Shown here: positions 1 to 8,756 of the stretch, piece by piece
Position numbering within the stretch: position 1 is the stretch's first letter
Layout: every line of letters begins with the position of its first letter
From: Desulfurococcales archaeon
GTDB taxonomy: Archaea > Thermoproteota > Thermoprotei_A > Sulfolobales > NBVN01
Assembly: GCA_023255965.1 (NCBI GenBank)
Contig: JAGDWE010000044.1
Location: 1 to 22,409 of the forward strand
Direction of reading: 5' to 3'
Length of the DNA: 22,409 nucleotides
Made by a program: the position numbers and the translations under genes
The notes under the pieces: generated by a model
Seen by the model: the letters and a program-made list of their open reading frames with translations, nothing else
What the model was told of the DNA's origin: nothing
Database searches by the model: none

Positions 1-769
1 ATACTGCCGGGTAGCCCAACGACTTCATGGTAGGTATGGTAATTATGCCTGTACCATAGACGTTAGCTACAGCTGAACCACTTATAGTTCCAAATAGTGA
101 TGATGCTACGACAGCCATCTTAGCGGGTCCGCCAATCATCCTACCAACTAATGCCTTAGCTAAGTCGATGAAGAACTTGCCTATACCTACCTCTGAGAAA
201 AACGCACCTAAAATCGTGAAAGCAATTACGTATGTGGACATGACCTGTAGCGGTGTCGTGAACGTGCCATACGATGTTAGATAATTGAGTTCTACTATCC
301 TATCAAACCGCATTCCCTTGTGCCTGAACGGGTCAGGTATTAAAGGCCCTAAGTAGAGATAGGCGAGGAAGAATAAGACAAGCAACATTATTACTGTACC
401 GCCGGCCCTTCTCGTGGCCTCGATAGCTGTCGCCATGAAGATCACTCCAAGAATTAGTTGCTCTATAGTTACGGGGGTTGAAAACCACATCCTCTCATAT
501 ATCCATTGAGGGTTGAAGTAAAGAACTACAGGAGGGATGGCCGACACGATAGCTAGTATATAGTCATACCATGGAATCCTATCGACATCGCTCTTCCTCG
601 ACGAATATGTTATGAACGTTAATGGGAGAACGAAGGCCATATTGATGACCATGTGCAACATGACGTCATACGCGGTAAACATTAATGCATACACATTATA
701 TATAGCCATAATGCATGTAACTGTAGTTACAGCTATCTTAGCGCCCTTACTTAATGCTCTCCTGGGCAT
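1..769 (-). CDS. TRAP transporter fused permease (4TM/12TM type), N-terminal part, cut by left window edge
   Basis: I translated this by hand from an ATG at 769; 256 codons are visible and the frame stays open to the window edge. The protein is strongly hydrophobic. It carries the hallmark stretch of fused TRAP permeases: GAFFSEVGIGKFFIDLA, then GRMIGGPAKMAVVASSLFG, then ISGSAVANV with GSAVAN at about residues 231-236, followed by TIPTMKSLGY. The upstream part (RIVELNYLTSYGTFTTPL) also matches the family. TRAP systems are membrane secondary transporters that import organic acids or related solutes using an extracytoplasmic binding protein; the substrate cannot be read here, and the binding-protein gene would lie outside the window. 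A GGTGGTG Shine-Dalgarno site at 774-780 supports the start. It reads in the same direction as the purine operon upstream but is separated by 162 bp with its own promoter candidate. Confidence 0.85.
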   Translation of the reverse strand, partial: MPRRALSKGAKIAVTTVTCIMAIYNVYALMFTAYDVMLHMVINMAFVLPLTFITYSSRKSDVDRIPWYDYILAIVSAIPPVVLYFNPQWIYERMWFSTPVTIEQLILGVIFMATAIEATRRAGGTVIMLLVLFFLAYLYLGPLIPDPFRHKGMRFDRIVELNYLTSYGTFTTPLQVMSTYVIAFTILGAFFSEVGIGKFFIDLAKALVGRMIGGPAKMAVVASSLFGTISGSAVANVYGTGIITIPTMKSLGYPAV

Positions 770-810
770 AAGAACACCACCAAATTGTTCTCGAGAAAAA
801 TAATACCAAA

Positions 811-819
811 GAATATAAG
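811..819 (-). promoter_or_regulatory. Candidate TATA box of the TRAP permease gene
   Basis: On the minus strand this reads CTTATATTC preceded by an A-rich BRE-like stretch. Initiation about 25 bases downstream would give a leader of roughly 20 bases containing the GGTGGTG site. It is inferred from sequence and position only. Confidence 0.4.
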
Positions 820-907
820 CTTTTACTAAATCATTCACAATTCTCTACATCATTATTGATTATAAGTTTCGATGCGATTTTAATTTTACGAATTAAGATG
901 ATGAAAT

Positions 908-925
908 TTACGTAAGATTATGTAA
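908..925. promoter_or_regulatory. Inverted repeat resembling the palindrome in the purine promoter region
   Basis: The half-sites TTACGTAA and TTATGTAA are separated by GA. The right half is identical to, and the left half one base different from, the halves of the 16-bp palindrome at 15323-15338, but the spacing is two bases longer. It lies between the end of guaAb and the TRAP promoter. It may bind the same regulator or may be a chance A/T-rich match. Confidence 0.25.
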
Positions 926-931
926 TGAAAA

Positions 932-2035
932 TCACTCATATTCTATCGTGGCAGGCGGCTTGGGCGTTATATCGTAACCTACAGCCCTAACTCCACTTAT
1001 TTTAATTAACTCCCTACTTAATTCTATTAATTCATTATAACTAGGTCTGTATATATCAGCAGTCATGAAGTCTTCGGTTACTACTGCCCGGATGGATATG
1101 AAGTACTTCCCATATCCGCGGTCATTAAGTAGAAGTATGACGTGAGATACTTCTACATCTTCGAAGTACTTATAAGCAGTAGTTAGATCTAAGTTCCCGG
1201 GATTCTCAATGAGCGCTATGGGTCGGTAGACGCGTCTATCACCCCTTACTCCGGTAGCTTTTGTTGAGAATATCTTATAATTTATGCATATATCACTACA
1301 TACCCTACCCTCCCCAACTACGTCGTATTCCCACACTGCAGGGAAGTACTGACTTATGCCACGACCGCTTAAGTATCCTTCAACTACTTCAGTCGCCCTT
1401 CGAACTACCTCAAGTTTCTCAAGGCTGAACGCCCCTACAGCCCTAACTAATAGGCCAGGGCCTGGAAAGGGCTGTCTATAAACTATCTCATCAGGTATGC
1501 CTAGATGCTTAGCTACGAGCCTTACTTGATCCTTATATAATTCCCTTAAAGGCTCTATAACCTTAAATCCATACCTACTCAATAATTCGTCTGTTAATAC
1601 GTTATGCTGGGTCTTAATGCCTCCTAAGGTCTCTATCCAATCAGGAGCTATAGTGCCTTGAACTACGTACTCACAGCCATACTTCATAGCGAGGTCTTTA
1701 ATTACCTCATAGAATACCTCCCTAAATACCTTTCTCTTAACCTCAGCATCTGATAGGCCCTGAAGCCTACTATAAAATCTAGATGAATAATCTACCAATT
1801 GAATTGGTATTAAGCTGCTTAATAGCTCCTTAACTTTAGCTCCCTCATTTAACCTCATAAATCCTGTATCAATGAATACCGGCTTCACCCTATCGCCTAG
1901 TGCCTTATAAGTTATCACAGCTGCGGTTGTGCTATCAACACCACCACTTACTGCAGCCAATATGTTACCGACCCCACCATACTTACTCCTCAATTCCCTT
2001 ATCATGCCCTCAAAGAATTCCCTAGGCTGAAACAT
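932..2035 (-). CDS. guaAb: GMP synthase, ATP-pyrophosphatase (PPi synthetase) subunit B
   Basis: This 367-residue subunit adenylates XMP and transfers ammonia to make GMP. The N-type ATP-pyrophosphatase loop SGGVDST is at residues 30-36. The protein also has IDTGFM, QGTIAPDWIE, the RQPFPGPGL motif near residues 190-200, and the family C-terminus KPPATIEYE of the dimerisation domain. In bacteria this domain is fused to the glutaminase; in most archaea it is a separate protein, as here. Its glutaminase partner is encoded just upstream with a 6-bp gap. An AGGAGGT ribosome site at 2045-2051 inside the end of that gene supports the ATG start. It is the last gene of the thirteen-gene purine run. 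XMP must be supplied by an IMP dehydrogenase that is not in this window. Confidence 0.97.
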   Translation of the reverse strand: MFQPREFFEGMIRELRSKYGGVGNILAAVSGGVDSTTAAVITYKALGDRVKPVFIDTGFMRLNEGAKVKELLSSLIPIQLVDYSSRFYSRLQGLSDAEVKRKVFREVFYEVIKDLAMKYGCEYVVQGTIAPDWIETLGGIKTQHNVLTDELLSRYGFKVIEPLRELYKDQVRLVAKHLGIPDEIVYRQPFPGPGLLVRAVGAFSLEKLEVVRRATEVVEGYLSGRGISQYFPAVWEYDVVGEGRVCSDICINYKIFSTKATGVRGDRRVYRPIALIENPGNLDLTTAYKYFEDVEVSHVILLLNDRGYGKYFISIRAVVTEDFMTADIYRPSYNELIELSRELIKISGVRAVGYDITPKPPATIEYE

Positions 2036-2041
2036 CCTTAC

Positions 2042-2605
2042 CTACCTCCTACATAAGTCTATGAAATTCTTAAATATTAATCTTCCCTTATCTGTATGGG
2101 TTACCTCTGGGTGGAATTGTAAGGTATACAACGGCTTTCTAACGTGTGCCAATGCCTGAACCCGTACTTTATCACTATGAGCTAATACTTTAAAGCCTCT
2201 TGGTTCCTTAACAACAGCCTTATTATGGCTTTCCCAGACATTAATTTCACGGCCCACACCTCTTAAAATGTCATCCTCATCATCGACGTATATCCTTGTA
2301 ATTCCGAATTCCCTTCCATCCCCTATGATCCCACCGAAAACGTAGGATACTATCTGATGACCTAGGCATATGCCTAACAGCGGCTTAGTTGAGCTTAGTA
2401 CGTAGTCAACTACATGGCCTAAATTACTTAAGTCCTCAGGTATGTTTTGAGGTCCTCCACCAAGTATTAAGCCATCATATAAGTTAAGGACTTCGCTTGC
2501 ATTAAATGTTTGTTCGAACAATCTAGCATCAACCCCTAGTTCGCGGACCCTTCGATAAATCAGGTGATTGTATTGCCCTGAGAAACTAACTATTCCAATT
2601 AACAT
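2042..2605 (-). CDS. guaAa: GMP synthase, glutamine amidotransferase subunit A
   Basis: This 187-residue class I glutamine amidotransferase hydrolyses glutamine and delivers ammonia to GuaAb. The N-terminus (FSGQYNHLI) is typical of the stand-alone archaeal subunit. The nucleophile is Cys80 in GICLGHQ, and the catalytic dyad partners are His165 and Glu167 in QFHPEV. All three catalytic residues are present, so the subunit looks active. It overlaps the end of purB by 7 bp and is followed after 6 bp by guaAb, so the two subunits are probably made in equal amounts. In archaeal two-subunit systems the glutaminase is active only when docked to the XMP- and ATP-bound synthetase; that is family knowledge and cannot be seen in the sequence. 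Confidence 0.96.
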   Translation of the reverse strand: MLIGIVSFSGQYNHLIYRRVRELGVDARLFEQTFNASEVLNLYDGLILGGGPQNIPEDLSNLGHVVDYVLSSTKPLLGICLGHQIVSYVFGGIIGDGREFGITRIYVDDEDDILRGVGREINVWESHNKAVVKEPRGFKVLAHSDKVRVQALAHVRKPLYTLQFHPEVTHTDKGRLIFKNFIDLCRR

Positions 2606-3951
2606 GAATGACTCCTACTTATTACTTCATTAGCATAACTTATTGCCCGTTCAATCAATTCCCTGTAACTCCCTAAGTACTTCATGTAGTTTAGTGCTTC
2701 ACGTACCTCATCAGCCGTTAAGTACTTAAGCACCCTCCCATCATTTAATGCTACACTTAATAAGTCCATCCCACTAGCTAATGCCTTGGAGGTCAATTCC
2801 CTAACTAACTTATGTGCCTCATACCTGCTTAACCCCTTATCAGTTAATCTAAGCATTAATGATTCCGACATTATCAATCCCTTACTTAACTCTAAGTTCT
2901 TAAGCATGTTCCCAGGATATACCCTTAAATTAACCAAAATCCCATGAAGCGCCCCTAATATCTCATCAATCAATACGAAGGCGTGTGGTATCAATATCCG
3001 TTCAGAGCTGCTATTACTTAAATCCCTCTCATGCCATAGCGGTATGTTCTCTAGGGCTGTAATAGCGAGTCCTCTTAAAACCCTAGCCAGCCCAGCTAAT
3101 TTCTCGCATTCAACGGGATTCGCCTTATGAGGCATCGTACTACTACCTATCCTGCCCTCAACGCCCTCAGCTAATTCCATTATCTCAGGTCTCATGAGCT
3201 CCCTAATCTCGATGCCTAATCTCTCAGCCTGCGATGCGAGGATCGCTAGGTCATTAATTAACTCAGCAAAGCCGTCCCTAGCCGCTACTTGAGTTGTTAT
3301 CTCATGACTCCTCAGCCCCAATTCCCGCATGACCATGGATTCTACCGCCAGCCCCTTACCCCTCCACCCAGCCATCGTACCAACAGCCCCGGCCATCTTA
3401 CCCTTAATAACCCTGCCCTCAGTTGATAGCAATCTATCTAGGCTATTAGCGAATTCGTAAACGTAGTTAGCTAGCTTGAATCCAAGCGTTATGGGTAGGG
3501 CATGTTGAGCATGCGTTCTACCGACCATTAAGGTATCCTCATACTTCTTGGATAGATCTATAAGCAACTTAATAACTAGGATCAGCTTCCTCTTAACCAC
3601 CCTTAATGCATCCCTAATAAGCAGGGCCCACGCGGTATCTATTATGTCATTACTTGTTGCCCCATAATGTACATACCTACTGGATTCGCCACATACATCA
3701 TTAATAGCTGAGATCAAAGCAACTACATCATGTCCTACCTCTTTTTCATATCCATCAATATCCTCTACCCTCACATTATATATGCATGAAGCTAACCTCT
3801 CATAGTAACCCCTTGGTATTATCTCAGATTCCTCAAGAGCCCTAACCAACGCTAATTCAACATCAATCATTTTCCTAATAATATTCTCCCTACTAAATAT
3901 ACTCCTCATCTCATCGGAGCCGTATCTAAACTCCAGCGGACATAAGCTCAC
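2599..3951 (-). CDS. purB: Adenylosuccinate lyase
   Basis: This enzyme cleaves SAICAR to AICAR and adenylosuccinate to AMP, each time releasing fumarate. Counting from the chosen start, the 450-residue protein shows the fumarase/aspartase superfamily fold markers: TSND at 99-102, GRTHAQHALP at 144-153 and the signature GSSTMPHKANPVECE beginning at 269. The frame is open to an ATG at 3990, but I chose the GTG at 3951. It overlaps the TGA of the upstream purP paralogue as GTGA, it has GGTGAT three bases before it, and the resulting N-terminus (SLCPLEFRYGS) is the usual family start. The 13 extra codons from 3990 have no such support. It overlaps guaAa by 7 bp. It serves both the main pathway and the AMP branch, together with purA at 17890-18924. 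Confidence 0.96.
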   Translation of the reverse strand: MSLCPLEFRYGSDEMRSIFSRENIIRKMIDVELALVRALEESEIIPRGYYERLASCIYNVRVEDIDGYEKEVGHDVVALISAINDVCGESSRYVHYGATSNDIIDTAWALLIRDALRVVKRKLILVIKLLIDLSKKYEDTLMVGRTHAQHALPITLGFKLANYVYEFANSLDRLLSTEGRVIKGKMAGAVGTMAGWRGKGLAVESMVMRELGLRSHEITTQVAARDGFAELINDLAILASQAERLGIEIRELMRPEIMELAEGVEGRIGSSTMPHKANPVECEKLAGLARVLRGLAITALENIPLWHERDLSNSSSERILIPHAFVLIDEILGALHGILVNLRVYPGNMLKNLELSKGLIMSESLMLRLTDKGLSRYEAHKLVRELTSKALASGMDLLSVALNDGRVLKYLTADEVREALNYMKYLGSYRELIERAISYANEVISRSHSC

Positions 3952-5045
3952 GTTATCACCTTCTCCAAGATCCCCTTGTCGATGCTCCACTTAATCTCCA
4001 TGGCTATCCTCCTACCCATACTTATAGGCCTACCGAAGTATAACTTACTGTATTGACTGCCTATGCCCATATAAGCGTTTGTACCACCGCCAATCCTGAA
4101 GGCAACGTCATAGACCACGATATCCAAGTCCGGTGTCACCATCAATTGAAGCGTGAACGGGCCTATAATCCCAGGAGGTACTAAAGCGTCGACGGCGTTT
4201 ACGAAGGCGTCGCCTACCATAAATAACTTATTAAGCAAGCTCTCCCTAATAGTTGCTGGCTCGTGACCAACCTCAATATACCTGATGGGTATCTCCATAG
4301 ATATTTGATCCTTTGCAGGTATTCTAATCAATCCATCTAAATTGCTTTGAATCCTTCTATCGATGCTCAACAATTCAACGTCATTCAATACGATGCTTCG
4401 GAAGTAATTTACGTTGAAGTGTGCCCCGATGATTAGCTCCTCGATTGACGCATTATCAAGTGATTTTTCATTGATGATGCCCTTGTTTATCAACTCCCTA
4501 GCTTTCCTATATGCATCATCTCTATCAACAGCTATGAAGAACCCTCTCTCAAATCTCCTAACTGCCTCAGGCAGTTTAACCATTACTGGTCTATCTATGT
4601 CGTCGAGGCCCTCAAATACCTTAGGCCTTCTAATGCCTGCAGCATCAAGTAGTTTATAGTAACTGTACTTACCTACTCTTTCCTCCCATTTAAGTAGGTA
4701 CCTATTACCGAATATCGGGATCTTCAATACATTCTCTATATTATCATAGCCAACATATACAGCGAAACTCCTATTAGGAATGATGATTGTGTTAAGCTTC
4801 CTTAGCTCAGCTATGATCTCATTCCTGACCACATCTACAAACCTATTAAGTAGGACTACTTTATCCACAACCGCCTTAAATCTCACATACGGTAATTCCC
4901 TGCCCTTCTCACATATAGCTACCGTCGCAAAACCTTCGTCCTTAGCGCCATCAAATACATCAAGCGCTGAATGGCTAGCTATAGCCCCTATACTTATATT
5001 CCTTAGATCGTACCCGCTTAATAATTCCACAGCGCTAAAATTCAA
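3948..5045 (-). CDS. PurP paralogue with degenerate ATP loop (FAICAR synthetase family)
   Basis: PurP makes FAICAR from AICAR, formate and ATP. This copy aligns along its length with the family: SHSALDVFDGAK, KGRELPYVRF, LDGLIRIPAKDQ, and GGGTNAYM near the C-terminus. Counting from TTG 5045, two conserved sites are altered. The usual His-Gly of HGSF reads NRSF (residues 91-94), and the glycine-rich ATP loop GARGGRGYF reads EAVRRFERGFF (160-170). This looks like a subunit that no longer binds ATP in the usual way, or one with a new function; IMP cyclohydrolase is a speculative candidate because none is seen here. The start is uncertain. TTG 5045 has GGTGAT four bases upstream, GTG 5054 is the longest option, and GTG 5030 aligns with the second PurP. 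It overlaps purM by 11 bp and is joined to purB by GTGA. Confidence 0.85.
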   Translation of the reverse strand: MNFSAVELLSGYDLRNISIGAIASHSALDVFDGAKDEGFATVAICEKGRELPYVRFKAVVDKVVLLNRFVDVVRNEIIAELRKLNTIIIPNRSFAVYVGYDNIENVLKIPIFGNRYLLKWEERVGKYSYYKLLDAAGIRRPKVFEGLDDIDRPVMVKLPEAVRRFERGFFIAVDRDDAYRKARELINKGIINEKSLDNASIEELIIGAHFNVNYFRSIVLNDVELLSIDRRIQSNLDGLIRIPAKDQISMEIPIRYIEVGHEPATIRESLLNKLFMVGDAFVNAVDALVPPGIIGPFTLQLMVTPDLDIVVYDVAFRIGGGTNAYMGIGSQYSKLYFGRPISMGRRIAMEIKWSIDKGILEKVIT

Positions 5046-6048
5046 TGAGATCACCGTAGGGGGTATTTATGAGTACATTGCCCTTACCATCACTAACGTA
5101 ACCCAGCTCAAGCGCTTCAATACCATGTTTATTAGCTAGCAACCTGAACTCACCTAGATGATCCTCACGTAGGGTAAGTACCATACCTATACCCATATTA
5201 AAAACGCTATACATCTCTTTAGGACTTATATTACCTAAATTCATTATTACCTCGAATATTTTAGGTGGTTTAGGTGCGTTAATCACTATGTCTAATTTAT
5301 TGCTTATTATCCTCTTGACCTTCCTAAAGGCACCTCCGGTAATGTGTGCGGCAGCTGATATTAAATTATTTCTGAACGCCTCAAGTACTAAAGGCCCGTA
5401 GTTAGCCACCGGCTTCACTAATTCCTCAGATAACCTAACGCCGTCTACAGAGGCTTCGTAACCTACTGTGGACTCAATAACCTTTCTAACTAGGCTATAA
5501 CCATTAGCATGTATGCCGTTACTCCTTAACCCTACTACGACATCATTTTTATGAGCTGTAAAGCCTGCATCGAACTCTCTAATCCCCAAAAGGGCGCAAG
5601 CTACGTCCACGCCGTTAAGTAGGCCTGGAAGTAATGCTGTTTCCCCACCTAATATTGCTATATTATTAGCTATAGATGCCTCCTCAATGCCCTTAAACAC
5701 CCCTCTATATATCTCCTCATTCGGCTCTGACATGGCTATATAACTAACTAACGAGATTGGTCTAAATCCTCCACATACAACATCATTAACGTTAACTATG
5801 ACTGCGTCCCAGCCAATAACCTCATACTTACCAAGCTTACATGCGACTAAGGACTTTGTTCCAACGCCATCTATATGAAGAGCTATCTTAGTATTGCCAA
5901 TCTCCACCCATGAGGAGAACCCGCCTAGACCACCGAACTTCAGGCCTACTCTGCTATTCACCCTAAGGGCTGTCTCTAAAGCTACTTTATGCAGCCCTAC
6001 ATGCCTACTTAAATCAACACCCGCTTTCGAGTAAGTCCATCCACCCAT
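5035..6048 (-). CDS. purM: Phosphoribosylformylglycinamidine cyclo-ligase (AIR synthetase)
   Basis: This enzyme closes the imidazole ring, converting FGAM to AIR with ATP in the cytoplasm. The 337-residue length is normal. The N-terminus carries the Y-x-x-AGVD motif (residues 6-12). HIDGVGTK at 58-65 and DAVIVNVNDVVCGGFRPISLVSYIA (about 81-105) match the PurM/PurL ATP-binding fold, and SNGIHANGYSLVR, GPLVLEA and HITGGAF follow in family order. The ATG lies 10 bp after the purT stop, and an AGGTG ribosome site sits in that gap. The gene end overlaps the start of the purP paralogue. PurM shares ancestry with PurL, also in this operon, and catalyses the step directly after it. Confidence 0.97.
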   Translation of the reverse strand: MGGWTYSKAGVDLSRHVGLHKVALETALRVNSRVGLKFGGLGGFSSWVEIGNTKIALHIDGVGTKSLVACKLGKYEVIGWDAVIVNVNDVVCGGFRPISLVSYIAMSEPNEEIYRGVFKGIEEASIANNIAILGGETALLPGLLNGVDVACALLGIREFDAGFTAHKNDVVVGLRSNGIHANGYSLVRKVIESTVGYEASVDGVRLSEELVKPVANYGPLVLEAFRNNLISAAAHITGGAFRKVKRIISNKLDIVINAPKPPKIFEVIMNLGNISPKEMYSVFNMGIGMVLTLREDHLGEFRLLANKHGIEALELGYVSDGKGNVLINTPYGDLIEF

Positions 6049-6058
6049 AAGCTGACAC

Positions 6059-7288
6059 CTAAGAAATAGCGAGCTTGTCTACAACGCCACGTAATTTAGC
6101 CCTAGCTTCATCCACGGTCCTCCCCCTGGCCAGCACGATGGCCATCCTTCTACCGCTGTAGGTATACGGCTTACCTAGGATCCTGATATCAACACCCTCA
6201 ACACGCAGCAGATCGCATACTCCGTAGTATTTAGGCGCCCATAAGTTATCTACATCGGAATATACAGCGTAGCTAGCTCCAGCACTTATTAAATTAACGT
6301 TGGGTATTGGTAGCTTAAGAGCTGCCCTCAAGTGGATGGCGAACTCGCTAAGATCTTGAGTAACTAAGGTAACGAACCCGGTGTCGTGAGGCCTTGGAGC
6401 TACTTCGCTAACTAATAGCCTACCATCATTGGTTAAAAATAACTCAACACCATATACTCCTAAACCACCTAAGGAGCTGACGATCTTAATAGAGTAATCC
6501 CTACAGGTGCTCAGCATCTCATACGGTTTCGTTGAAGGCTGCCATGACTCTATATAGTGGAATTTCCCATACCTCCAATGCTCAATCGGCTCTAGAGTCC
6601 TTATTGAAACCTCATCATTAGGCAATAACGACCTATACGTCAATACCGTGAACTCGGCCTTTAGATCGACGTACTCTTCCACTAAGACTCTACGGCTATT
6701 CCCCCTACTATGGCTTAATGCCTGACGGTAGAGCTGACGGTACTCGTAATCATTTAACGGCCTAGTTATAACTACATGGCCAAGGCCGCTGCTACTCATT
6801 TCCGGCTTAATTATACATGGATATCCCACGCTATCGCACCCCTTAATGACCTCATCCTCATCCCTGGCTATGAAGTACCTAGTCGTCGGCAGACCTAAGG
6901 TAGTTGCTATGTATTCTCTTAGCACAATCCTGTTCATGCATATCCTAACGGCTTCAGCGTTAGGTGTTATGGTATAACCCTCTAACTCCAACTCCTTAAG
7001 GGCTGTCGTGTTTATTGCCTCCACCTCAGGGATTATAACGTCTGGCCTCTCCCTACGAACTACCTCCTTAACCGCGTTCTCATTTAACATATTGACAACG
7101 TACCTTCTATGCGCAACATGCATTGCCGGTGCATTATCATACCTATCAACGGCTACAACCTCAATACCTAGTTTATGTGCCTCTAATGCTATCTCCTTAC
7201 CTAACTCGCCACTACCTAATAGCAGTACCTTAATTGAATTGCTGCTTAATGGCGTGCCTAAGAACTCCCTACATCTATCTGTAGTCAT
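6059..7288 (-). CDS. purT: Formate-dependent phosphoribosylglycinamide formyltransferase (GAR transformylase 2)
   Basis: PurT makes FGAR from GAR, formate and ATP, replacing the folate-dependent PurN. The 409-residue ATP-grasp protein begins with the typical GTPLSSNSIKVLLLGSGELGKE (GTPLS at 11-15, LLGSGELGK at 23-31). It continues with EVEAINTTAL, IIKPEMSSSGLGHV and APRPHDTGFVTLVTQDLSEFAIHLRA, all close to bacterial PurT. I chose ATG 7288, which overlaps purD by 14 bp. A longer frame opens at TTG 7321, but its 11 extra codons have no family match. Pairing PurT with PurP means both one-carbon insertions of this pathway draw on free formate rather than formyl-folate. That fits archaea without conventional formyl-tetrahydrofolate supply and makes the nearby formate dehydrogenase noteworthy. 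Confidence 0.96.
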   Translation of the reverse strand: MTTDRCREFLGTPLSSNSIKVLLLGSGELGKEIALEAHKLGIEVVAVDRYDNAPAMHVAHRRYVVNMLNENAVKEVVRRERPDVIIPEVEAINTTALKELELEGYTITPNAEAVRICMNRIVLREYIATTLGLPTTRYFIARDEDEVIKGCDSVGYPCIIKPEMSSSGLGHVVITRPLNDYEYRQLYRQALSHSRGNSRRVLVEEYVDLKAEFTVLTYRSLLPNDEVSIRTLEPIEHWRYGKFHYIESWQPSTKPYEMLSTCRDYSIKIVSSLGGLGVYGVELFLTNDGRLLVSEVAPRPHDTGFVTLVTQDLSEFAIHLRAALKLPIPNVNLISAGASYAVYSDVDNLWAPKYYGVCDLLRVEGVDIRILGKPYTYSGRRMAIVLARGRTVDEARAKLRGVVDKLAIS

Positions 7289-8756
7289 ATACCGTGACCC
7301 CCCTACCTGGAATCCAATCAACCTTAGTAGTTAATAGATTATTCCTCCTCCTATACATGTACACCGCTCTAACACGTTCAGCAGCATCCATGCGCTCAGC
7401 AATCAATTCCCTGGTTCCAATATCGCTCCTATAGAATGTTGGCCACCCATCACTACACGTAATTAACTCAGCGCATTTATTTGCCCTCCTACTAACTTCC
7501 TCGTAATCTTCTCCACTACATAGTACCTCAACTATCCTAGATCCAGTAGTATAAATCCCACCATCGCCTCCTAATTCGATGCCTGCATATAGCACCTTAC
7601 ATCCATAATCTCTAATCCTACCCTCATCTACAGTAACCGGATGGCCCTTAGCCACCTTCCTATTATTTGGATACCCCTTAGGGCAGACTGCCTTAACAAC
7701 TGTCACTATGTCGTCACGTACCTTAAGCTTAATCCTAGCTAGCTTGCTGCTCACCGCTGCCTCTATCAACTCTAAGAAGTCTATATCAAGCACCGGTATT
7801 AAGTTAGCTACCTCAGGATCCCCGAACCTACTATAGAATTCAATTACGGTCGGGCCCCATAGGGGCGTTAACATCATCTGACCGGATAAAGCCCCTACGT
7901 ATCTATCATTAACTACTGTTTGAAGAGCCTTTAAGACCTCCTTAACTATATATACGCTTTCATCGAACTCCCTGAGCTCTATGAACGGTAGTGTAAGCCC
8001 AGGTCCTTGAATACTACCCATTCCGCCTGTCTCAGGCCCTAAATCCATATCAAATGCATGCGGATGATCCTGCACCAGCGGCATCGGCACGACATCGTAT
8101 CCGTCAGTCACGGTCATCAACGTGTATTCAACCCCGTCAACTCTCTCCTCCACAAGCAACCTGTACTCTATGTCCCTATAGTTTGACATGACCTCGGAGA
8201 CCAACTTCCTAGCGTACTTCTCCCGCACCTCCGACTTGATATCACTTAAGTATGCCTGGAGGTCCGCGAACACCTTAACCCCCTTACCGCCTGCTTGCCT
8301 TGCGGGCTTTAATACAACATCACCAGCATTCCTTAAGTATTCTACGGCTTCGTCGATGCTGGTAAACGCCTTAAATGCGAGCCTTCCAGGTATTTTAAAC
8401 TTCCACATGAGCTCCCTCATAAATACCTTACTTTTTTCGATTTCAGCCAACTTGCTTGTGGCGCCGAAGACAGCGTAACCCTCCTCCTTAAGTACGTCGG
8501 TTACGCCGTGAAACTGAGGTTCTTCCGGACCAACCACTATCAAATCAGGCGATATCTCATTAACCTTCGAAATCACGTCTACTGGACTAAGTATATCGCA
8601 TCTCACTAAGCGACCGCCACTTCCTTCAGCTACCTTCTTAATCCCTGGGTTTATGTATGAGGATAGAGCATATACCCTTGGATTCAACGAACTCGCACTT
8701 ATCATTAAACTTAATGCGTGCTCCCTACCACCATCACCTATGATTACCACCTTCAC
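7275..8756 (-). CDS. purD: Phosphoribosylamine-glycine ligase (GAR synthetase)
   Basis: PurD joins glycine to phosphoribosylamine with ATP, the second step of the pathway. Counting from GTG 8756 the protein has 493 residues. It shows GDGGREHA at 7-14, VVGPEEP at 74-80, an ATP-grasp loop VVLKPARQAGGKGVKV (147-162), QDHPHAFDMDLGPETGGMG, EFYSRFGDPEVANL and the C-terminal GEDYEE region. The start is chosen because its GTG overlaps the TGA of the upstream PurF paralogue as GTGA and is preceded by GGTG; an in-frame GTG at 8765 would add three residues. The protein runs some 60 residues longer than typical bacterial PurD, ending in a basic tail (RRRNN) that covers the purT start region. Confidence 0.96.
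   Translation of the reverse strand: MKVVIIGDGGREHALSLMISASSLNPRVYALSSYINPGIKKVAEGSGGRLVRCDILSPVDVISKVNEISPDLIVVGPEEPQFHGVTDVLKEEGYAVFGATSKLAEIEKSKVFMRELMWKFKIPGRLAFKAFTSIDEAVEYLRNAGDVVLKPARQAGGKGVKVFADLQAYLSDIKSEVREKYARKLVSEVMSNYRDIEYRLLVEERVDGVEYTLMTVTDGYDVVPMPLVQDHPHAFDMDLGPETGGMGSIQGPGLTLPFIELREFDESVYIVKEVLKALQTVVNDRYVGALSGQMMLTPLWGPTVIEFYSRFGDPEVANLIPVLDIDFLELIEAAVSSKLARIKLKVRDDIVTVVKAVCPKGYPNNRKVAKGHPVTVDEGRIRDYGCKVLYAGIELGGDGGIYTTGSRIVEVLCSGEDYEEVSRRANKCAELITCSDGWPTFYRSDIGTRELIAERMDAAERVRAVYMYRRRNNLLTTKVDWIPGRGVTVYDYR

Noticed and set aside
612..803. 63-residue plus-strand open frame
   Set aside because: It lies antisense to the TRAP permease start region, whose minus-strand translation gives clear family motifs; the plus frame has none.
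770..931. Rho-independent-type terminator after guaAb
   Set aside because: The region is A/T-rich but I see no convincing hairpin plus T-run or long T tract on the minus strand.
3952..3990. Upstream extension of purB to ATG 3990
   Set aside because: The 13 extra codons lie inside the purP paralogue and have no family match, while GTG 3951 has GGTGAT and a GTGA junction.
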